Source: an uncultured Eubacteriales bacterium (GTDB lineage Bacteria > Bacillota > Clostridia > Oscillospirales > Oscillospiraceae). From it: a stretch of 7,025 bases of DNA. The notes under the pieces were generated by a model. The model was not told the DNA's origin. It did no database searches and worked only from the letters and a program-made list of their open reading frames with translations. Shown here piece after piece: positions 1-4,131 of this stretch. Location: positions 1 through 7,025 of the forward strand of contig CAJKSU010000151.1 of the NCBI GenBank assembly GCA_905202605.1, written 5' to 3'. Position numbers and translations under genes: made by a program. Numbering within the stretch: position 1 is the first letter of the stretch; every line of letters begins with the position of its first letter.

Positions 1-1127
1 GCTTCCTCAGCGTTCAGCCGGAATTCATGCCCGGTTCTGGGATTGACCGCGCAGGCGAATTTTGTCTTGGTCTGCATGCCGGTAAGGCAGTCGAGACACC
101 TGAGGCATGGACGGATATCCTCATCGTGGCCTTCTCTCGCCTTCTGGGGCAGGAATGGATCGGCAATCAGGCTGCGCACCATGGCAACCGCATCTGCCTT
201 TCCATCCTCCAGCACCTGCTCTGCCTCCGCAGGGGTCACTACAGAGCCGACAGTAACCACAGGACACTTGGAAACCGCCTTCTTTACCTCCGCAGCATAC
301 TTCACGTTGGGCATATGGGGCAGGAACATAGTGGGATGGGTCTTCACCGCAAAGTTCGGGTCGGTATCCAGTCCGGCAGACACATGAATCAGCTCCACCT
401 TGTCCTCGATCAGTTGGCAGAACCGTACCACCTCATCCATGGGAAGCCCGCCTTCGGTCAGTTCCGGCCCGATCCGGTATTCAATGGGGACCTTGGGGCC
501 AACGGCCTTGCGAACCGCTGCGATCACCATCAAGGGGAACTTTGCCCGGCTGGCAAGGCTGCCGCCGAATTCATCGGTGCGGGTGTTGAACTTGGGAGAC
601 AGCATCTGATCCAGCAGCCAGCCATGTGCGCCGTGGAGCATCACCATCTGGAACCCTGCCTGAACGGCGACCTTGGCCGCCTCGCCATAGGCCTTTGCGA
701 TTTCCTCCAGATCCTCCTTGGTTGCGCCTTTGACCTGAGTTCCGTTGAGCTTCACTTCATCAATTGGGCCGATGGTCTGGAACCCGGTAACCGATGTATT
801 GGAAATCCGCCCGCCGTGATTCAGCTCAATGGACGCAATGGCTCCATGCTGCGTAATGGCACGAGCCACCTCCGACCACTTCTGAACGGTCTTCTGGGTA
901 AGAATGGGGTGCCGGGGCGTGGTAAAGCCCCGCTCCTCCACCGGGGTATCACCCACGGTAACCTGCGCCACGCCGCCCTTTGCCTTTTCCTCATAATAAC
1001 CAACCATATAATCCGTGGGGCTTCCGTCGGGGTTCAGCGCACACATCATATTAGGCCCGGACAGCAGCCGATTCCGGAACAGGAGCGTCCCCACCTGCAT
1101 GGGAGTAAACAACTTGGGATATTTCAT
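1..1127 (-). CDS. NADH:flavin oxidoreductase, Old Yellow Enzyme family with [4Fe-4S] motif (C-terminus beyond window)
   Basis: The minus strand is open from the ATG at 1127 to the window edge: 375 residues, 3' end missing. The start MKYPKLFTPMQVGTLLFRNR and later blocks (HGAHGWLLDQMLSP at 165-178, TRTDEFGGSL at 182-191, YRIG at 217-220, VRSLIADP at 317-324) are those of the FMN-binding TIM barrel of Old Yellow Enzymes. Cys341, 344, 347 and 359 form the cluster motif that marks the long 2,4-dienoyl-CoA reductase/enoate reductase/BaiCD-type subfamily, whose members run to about 640-680 residues with an FAD/NAD(P) domain after this point; that domain must lie to the left. The family transfers hydride from NAD(P)H through FAD, Fe-S and FMN to an activated C=C bond; this substrate is unknown. 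Start choice: AGGAGG at 1135-1140 with a 7-nt gap. It is co-directional with the upstream LysR gene (86-nt gap) and has its own promoter. Oddities: the usual proton-donor Tyr is Trp170, and the second Cys gap is two residues rather than three. Confidence 0.93.
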   Translation of the reverse strand, partial: MKYPKLFTPMQVGTLLFRNRLLSGPNMMCALNPDGSPTDYMVGYYEEKAKGGVAQVTVGDTPVEERGFTTPRHPILTQKTVQKWSEVARAITQHGAIASIELNHGGRISNTSVTGFQTIGPIDEVKLNGTQVKGATKEDLEEIAKAYGEAAKVAVQAGFQMVMLHGAHGWLLDQMLSPKFNTRTDEFGGSLASRAKFPLMVIAAVRKAVGPKVPIEYRIGPELTEGGLPMDEVVRFCQLIEDKVELIHVSAGLDTDPNFAVKTHPTMFLPHMPNVKYAAEVKKAVSKCPVVTVGSVVTPAEAEQVLEDGKADAVAMVRSLIADPFLPQKAREGHDEDIRPCLRCLDCLTGMQTKTKFACAVNPRTGHEFRLNAEE

Positions 1128-1134
1128 GATTCTA

Positions 1135-1140
1135 CCTCCT
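1135..1140 (-). promoter_or_regulatory. Ribosome binding site of the oxidoreductase gene
   Basis: AGGAGG on the minus strand, 7 nt before the ATG at 1127. It fixes the start of the flavin oxidoreductase. Confidence 0.9.
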
Positions 1141-1158
1141 GATATTTCTGTTTCTTTC

Positions 1159-1187
1159 ATTGTACCCGCCTCGGAGCATTCTGTAAA
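1159..1187 (-). promoter_or_regulatory. Sigma-A type promoter of the oxidoreductase gene
   Basis: On the minus strand, TTTACA (1182-1187) and TACAAT (1159-1164) are separated by exactly 17 nt; each hexamer matches the consensus at five of six positions. The predicted transcript starts around 1152, giving a leader of about 25 nt that contains AGGAGG. The oxidoreductase can therefore be transcribed separately from the upstream LysR gene. The -35 box lies inside a 13-bp block, TTTACAGAATGCT, that recurs in the lipoprotein promoter. Confidence 0.75.
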
Positions 1188-1213
1188 ATGCAAACAAGGC
1201 TGGGCTGCTATGA

Positions 1214-2161
1214 TCAATCTGTAATGCTCCGTTGGGGCAGAATGTCAAAGCCCCGGATTGGCTGCAAGGAGGTGTAATACTCCCGCACTGCCTCCAGCGC
1301 CGCCTGTGCAGTAGGCGCCAAATAGCCGTTTTTCAGTCGGCTGAGTCCAATGACGCGGGCGCAGCCCGGCCCCTCCAGCCGCACAAACCGCAGCTCCTCT
1401 CCCAGAAGATCCAGCGCATGGTTCTGAATAGGGACCTGCTGGGTCACCGGCACCATCATAATACCCACATTTTTCGCCACCAGATCATAGGCAAAGTCCG
1501 TTTCATCCCCCATAAAGCAGATTTTCGGTTCAAAGCCCGCCCGGCAACAGAAGCCACGGAGCAGCCCAGTAAAGCCGGAGCTTCCGTTATTGAATACAAA
1601 CCGTTCCTCAGAAAGCTCCTTCAGCTGCACCGTCTCCTTCCCTGCCAGCGGATGCTGTGCCGAAACCGCAAGACAATACTGCTCCCGAAACAGGGGATGC
1701 CATTCGATTCTGGGGTTGCCGCTTGGCTCTGTGCAAAGAGCAAAGTCTGCTCCGTGGGTTTCCAGCTCATGCACAGTGTCCCGCAGTCCCGCCAGCTGGT
1801 GGAAAATCTGCATATCCGGGTGCTTTGGCAGATAGCTTCTTAAAAAACCGGTGAGCAGCTCCAGCGTTGGAGCCATCAGCTTAACGCTGCCGGTTTCCAC
1901 CTGACTGTTATCCGAGGCCTCCCGCATGGCGTCATCATATTCCGCCAAAATCTGCTCCACCCGGCGCAGGAATGCCCGCCCGGTGTGGTTCAGCCGAATG
2001 CTGTTTGCGCCCCGCTCAAACAGCTGCGCCCCCACTTCCTGCTCTACCCGTCCAATGGCACGGCTCAGCGCGGGCTGGGTAATATGCAGTTCCGCCGCTG
2101 CCTGAGAAATATGCTCCGTTTTGGCCACAGTACGGAAGTAGACCAGATAACTCAGTTCCAT
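1214..2161 (-). CDS. LysR-type transcriptional regulator
   Basis: A 315-residue protein, normal for LysR regulators. Residues 1-60 form the winged helix-turn-helix: MELSYLVYFRTVAKTEHISQ, then AAAELHITQPALSRAI as the recognition segment (about 21-36) and the LFERGANSIRLNHTG wing. A linker helix (about 62-88) leads into the periplasmic-binding-like effector domain (about 91-300). The family acts as a DNA-binding dimer or tetramer that usually controls a divergent or adjacent gene in response to a small ligand. The upstream in-frame ATG at 2188 would add nine residues (MYTRERSRN) but has no ribosome binding site. The ATG at 2161 has AAAGGAG 7 nt before it and gives the canonical LysR N-terminus, so I chose it. 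It lies between the oxidoreductase (same strand) and the lipoprotein (divergent), the classic position for a regulator of both. The ligand is unknown. Confidence 0.95.
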   Translation of the reverse strand: MELSYLVYFRTVAKTEHISQAAAELHITQPALSRAIGRVEQEVGAQLFERGANSIRLNHTGRAFLRRVEQILAEYDDAMREASDNSQVETGSVKLMAPTLELLTGFLRSYLPKHPDMQIFHQLAGLRDTVHELETHGADFALCTEPSGNPRIEWHPLFREQYCLAVSAQHPLAGKETVQLKELSEERFVFNNGSSGFTGLLRGFCCRAGFEPKICFMGDETDFAYDLVAKNVGIMMVPVTQQVPIQNHALDLLGEELRFVRLEGPGCARVIGLSRLKNGYLAPTAQAALEAVREYYTSLQPIRGFDILPQRSITD

Positions 2162-2168
2162 GTTTCGG

Positions 2169-2175
2169 CTCCTTT
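2169..2175 (-). promoter_or_regulatory. Ribosome binding site deciding the LysR start
   Basis: AAAGGAG on the minus strand, 7 nt before the ATG at 2161. The alternative ATG at 2188 is preceded only by A/T-rich sequence, so this site supports the shorter protein. Confidence 0.85.
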
Positions 2176-2179
2176 CACG

Positions 2180-2201
2180 AGTATACATTATTTTTTATAC
2201 T
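2180..2201. promoter_or_regulatory. Inverted repeat AGTATA-N10-TATACT upstream of the LysR gene (candidate operator)
   Basis: Perfect 6-bp arms at 2180-2185 and 2196-2201 with a 10-bp A/T-rich spacer, ending 4 bp before the LysR ribosome binding site. The position fits an autoregulatory LysR site, since this family binds interrupted dyads near its own gene. The symmetry is even, so it is not the textbook T-N11-A. The arms also resemble -10 hexamers (TATACT on the minus strand), but I found no convincing -35 partner, so a promoter role is not established. Confidence 0.4.
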
Positions 2202-2220
2202 AGGATGTTTTATAATGATA

Positions 2221-2249
2221 TTTACAGAATGCTTTTTAGTGATTATAAT
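2221..2249 (+). promoter_or_regulatory. Sigma-A type promoter of the lipoprotein gene
   Basis: TTTACA (2221-2226), a 17-nt spacer and a perfect TATAAT (2244-2249). Transcription should start near 2256, giving a leader of about 50 nt before the ATG at 2308. The first 13 nt, TTTACAGAATGCT, are identical to the same position of the oxidoreductase promoter. An imperfect palindrome is centred on the -10 box, suggesting control at this promoter. Confidence 0.8.
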
Positions 2250-2258
2250 ACAATTACT
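2238..2258. promoter_or_regulatory. Imperfect 21-bp palindrome over the -10 box (candidate operator)
   Basis: Arms AGTGATTATA (2238-2247) and TACAATTACT (2249-2258) flank a central A at 2248. Eight of ten symmetric pairs are complementary. It covers the TATAAT and the predicted start site, where a bound protein would block RNA polymerase. Some of the symmetry comes from TATAAT itself, so this is tentative. Confidence 0.4.
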
Positions 2259-2307
2259 CAGGAAAATCCATAGGTACTTTCACATTTTTATGAAAGAAGG
2301 ATGAGAA

Positions 2308-4035
2308 ATGAAACGACTTGTTACCACGCTGCTGTCACTGACCATGATTCTGTCGGCCTTCGCCGGCTGCGGCAGCAAAACGGAATCCTCCGCGCCCGCA
2401 CCGGACGCCGCCTCCTCTGCGGCTGCTCCCGCGCCCTCGGAGGATACTGTCCCCGCACCGGAGACTTCCGCGCCCGATGCCAGTGCAGCTGAGCCGGACT
2501 CCATAGCGGAGCCGGAGGGCGGCGAGAACGGCTGGTCCTACACCCCCATTTCCTACCCGCTGGCGGATACCCCTGCCACGCTGGACTACTGGATCACATG
2601 GGAGCTGTCCGCCGACACCATGTATAATGATGTCAGCGAGCACATCGCCCTCAAGGAGCTGGAGGAGGCCACCGGCGTACATCTGAACCTGCTGGCACAG
2701 TCTCAGGCCGCCGGACAAACCAACACCAATCTGATGATCGCCTCCGGCGACTATGCAGACATGATCGGCATGTTCTCCTATGCCACCGGCATGGACGCCG
2801 CCATTGACGATGATGTGGTGGTGGATCTCAAGGACATGATCCCGGAATACTCCCCCGATTACTATCAGTATCTGATTGCTGACGGCAATAAGCTCTGGAA
2901 GTCCGTACAGACCGACGAAGGTCACATCGGCGCCTATGTCACCGTAGGCACCAAGCCTAAGGTTGCCGACGGCACCATGACCTTCCAGTTCATGCTGGAT
3001 GAGCTGAACGTTAAGAAGGATGACCTCCGCACCGTGGATCAGTATGAGGACTACCTCACCGCCGCAAAGAACAAGTACGGCATGGCGGCTCCGCTGTATC
3101 TTCCCGGCGACTTCATGCTGGACGGCGATACTCTCGCAAACACCTATGGCGTTGCGCTGAAGGTGGACGCCATCACCGGCGATCTTCCATGGATCGTGGA
3201 GGATGATGAAGTAAAGTTCGGCTATCTGGAGGACGGCTTTACCGAGTATGTCACCCTGCTTCACGACTGGTATGAAAAGGGTCTGATTGACTCCGACACC
3301 GCTTCCCATCCCACCGAGTACCGGGATGAAGACCTCATCGGTCTGGTTGCCAACAAGCAGGTTGCTGTGTTCCACCGCGGCGACGGTCTGGTGGATATGC
3401 TCTCCGGCATCTCCGGTGAGCAAGTCATGCCCATCTACTTCCCCACGGTCAATGCGGACGATACCCTGCATGTGGGCGGTGGCGTTGACACCATCTCCGG
3501 GGAAACCGGCACCGTCATTACCACCGGCTGTGACAACATGGAACTTGCCATGCAGTTCATGAACTACTGCTACACCGAGGATTGGGTGCTGCCCAGCAAC
3601 TACGGCGTCGAGGGTGAAACCTATGACATGGTAGACGGCAAGCCTGAATTTCAGGAGTGGACCTATACCACCGAGGGGCGTACCTTCAGCTCCGTACTGA
3701 TGGACTACACCTTCCTTGCGATGGTAAACGCCAATGTGGAAACCCCCGGCCGCTCCGAGGCTGCTCTGTCCTGCGAGGACACATGGAACGACAACGTTGA
3801 CAATCAGAACGATTATCCCGTGGGCGCAGCCATGACCATTGAAGAGGGCGACCAGTACAACCGCCACGCCGGCGATCTGGTTACGCTGGTGAAGCAGTAC
3901 ACCGCAAAGTTCATTACAGGCGATGAGCCTCTGTCCAATATCCCTGAGTTCCAGCAGAAGCTCCGTGACACCGGCATTCAGGATTGCATCGATGCAAAGC
4001 AGTCTGCCTATAACCGCTATATGTCCAGAGGCTAA
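2308..4035 (+). CDS. Extracellular solute-binding lipoprotein (ABC-type family 1, LplA/LipO-like)
   Basis: A 575-residue exported lipoprotein. Residues 1-20 are a lipoprotein signal peptide (KR, hydrophobic core, FAGC lipobox; Phe at -3 is less usual than Leu) with Cys21 as the lipid anchor. Residues 22-75 are an Ala/Pro/Ser/Glu-rich low-complexity spacer. From about 83 (TLDYWITWELS) the mature domain resembles the long family-1 sugar-type binding proteins of Firmicutes: a segment naming an alpha-helical recognition region (EATGVHLNLLAQSQ), DYADMIGMFSYATG, VVDLKDMIPEYSPDYYQY, a late NYGVEGETYDMVDGKPEF block, and a C-terminus in NRYMSRG. Such proteins capture carbohydrates or similar solutes outside the membrane and deliver them to permeases of the LplB/LplC kind. 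None is present here, so ligand and transporter are unknown. Start: AGAAGGA at 2295-2301 lies just ahead of the ATG. A hairpin follows, then the beta-helix gene. Confidence 0.93.
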   Translation: MKRLVTTLLSLTMILSAFAGCGSKTESSAPAPDAASSAAAPAPSEDTVPAPETSAPDASAAEPDSIAEPEGGENGWSYTPISYPLADTPATLDYWITWELSADTMYNDVSEHIALKELEEATGVHLNLLAQSQAAGQTNTNLMIASGDYADMIGMFSYATGMDAAIDDDVVVDLKDMIPEYSPDYYQYLIADGNKLWKSVQTDEGHIGAYVTVGTKPKVADGTMTFQFMLDELNVKKDDLRTVDQYEDYLTAAKNKYGMAAPLYLPGDFMLDGDTLANTYGVALKVDAITGDLPWIVEDDEVKFGYLEDGFTEYVTLLHDWYEKGLIDSDTASHPTEYRDEDLIGLVANKQVAVFHRGDGLVDMLSGISGEQVMPIYFPTVNADDTLHVGGGVDTISGETGTVITTGCDNMELAMQFMNYCYTEDWVLPSNYGVEGETYDMVDGKPEFQEWTYTTEGRTFSSVLMDYTFLAMVNANVETPGRSEAALSCEDTWNDNVDNQNDYPVGAAMTIEEGDQYNRHAGDLVTLVKQYTAKFITGDEPLSNIPEFQQKLRDTGIQDCIDAKQSAYNRYMSRG

Positions 4036-4060
4036 CGCTCGGCCTTAACTCTATCGTCTG

Positions 4061-4110
4061 CGCACACCGGTTCCCGGCTGCTGTTACCGGGCGCCGGTGT
4101 GCGAGTTTTT
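4061..4110 (+). terminator. Intercistronic Rho-independent terminator or attenuator
   Basis: CGCACACCGG (4061-4070) pairs perfectly with CCGGTGTGCG (4094-4103). Inside, CCCGG (4073-4077) pairs with CCGGG (4087-4091) around a 9-nt loop. AG and five T residues follow (4106-4110). It starts 25 nt after the lipoprotein stop codon and ends 6 nt before the ribosome binding site of the beta-helix gene. There is no room for a promoter between them, so the downstream gene probably depends on read-through. Such hairpins after binding-protein genes often raise receptor levels relative to downstream genes. Confidence 0.85.
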
Positions 4111-4116
4111 AAATTC

Positions 4117-4123
4117 AAGGAGG
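4117..4123 (+). promoter_or_regulatory. Ribosome binding site deciding the beta-helix protein start
   Basis: AAGGAGG with an 8-nt gap to the ATG at 4132. An upstream in-frame GTG at 4099 lies inside the terminator stem and has no such site, so the ATG is preferred. Confidence 0.9.
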
Positions 4124-4131
4124 TAATCCCT

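Noticed and set aside
27..1142. Plus-strand open frame of 371 codons at the left end
   Set aside because: It is antisense to the flavin oxidoreductase, whose minus-strand translation matches conserved Old Yellow Enzyme blocks along its whole length.
2277..2296. CTTTCA / TGAAAG hairpin in the lipoprotein leader
   Set aside because: Only a 6-bp A/T-rich stem with an 8-nt loop; too weak to claim as a riboswitch or thermosensor.
2290..2304. Four-codon upstream reading frame (ATG AAA GAA GGA TGA) ahead of the lipoprotein start
   Set aside because: It overlaps the ribosome binding site and has none of its own; most likely a chance by-product of the purine-rich Shine-Dalgarno region.
2335..3867. 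Long minus-strand open frame (510 codons) opposite the lipoprotein gene
   Set aside because: It is antisense to a clear lipoprotein, rich in His/Gly/Val as expected from reading complementary G/C-biased codons, and has no family motif.
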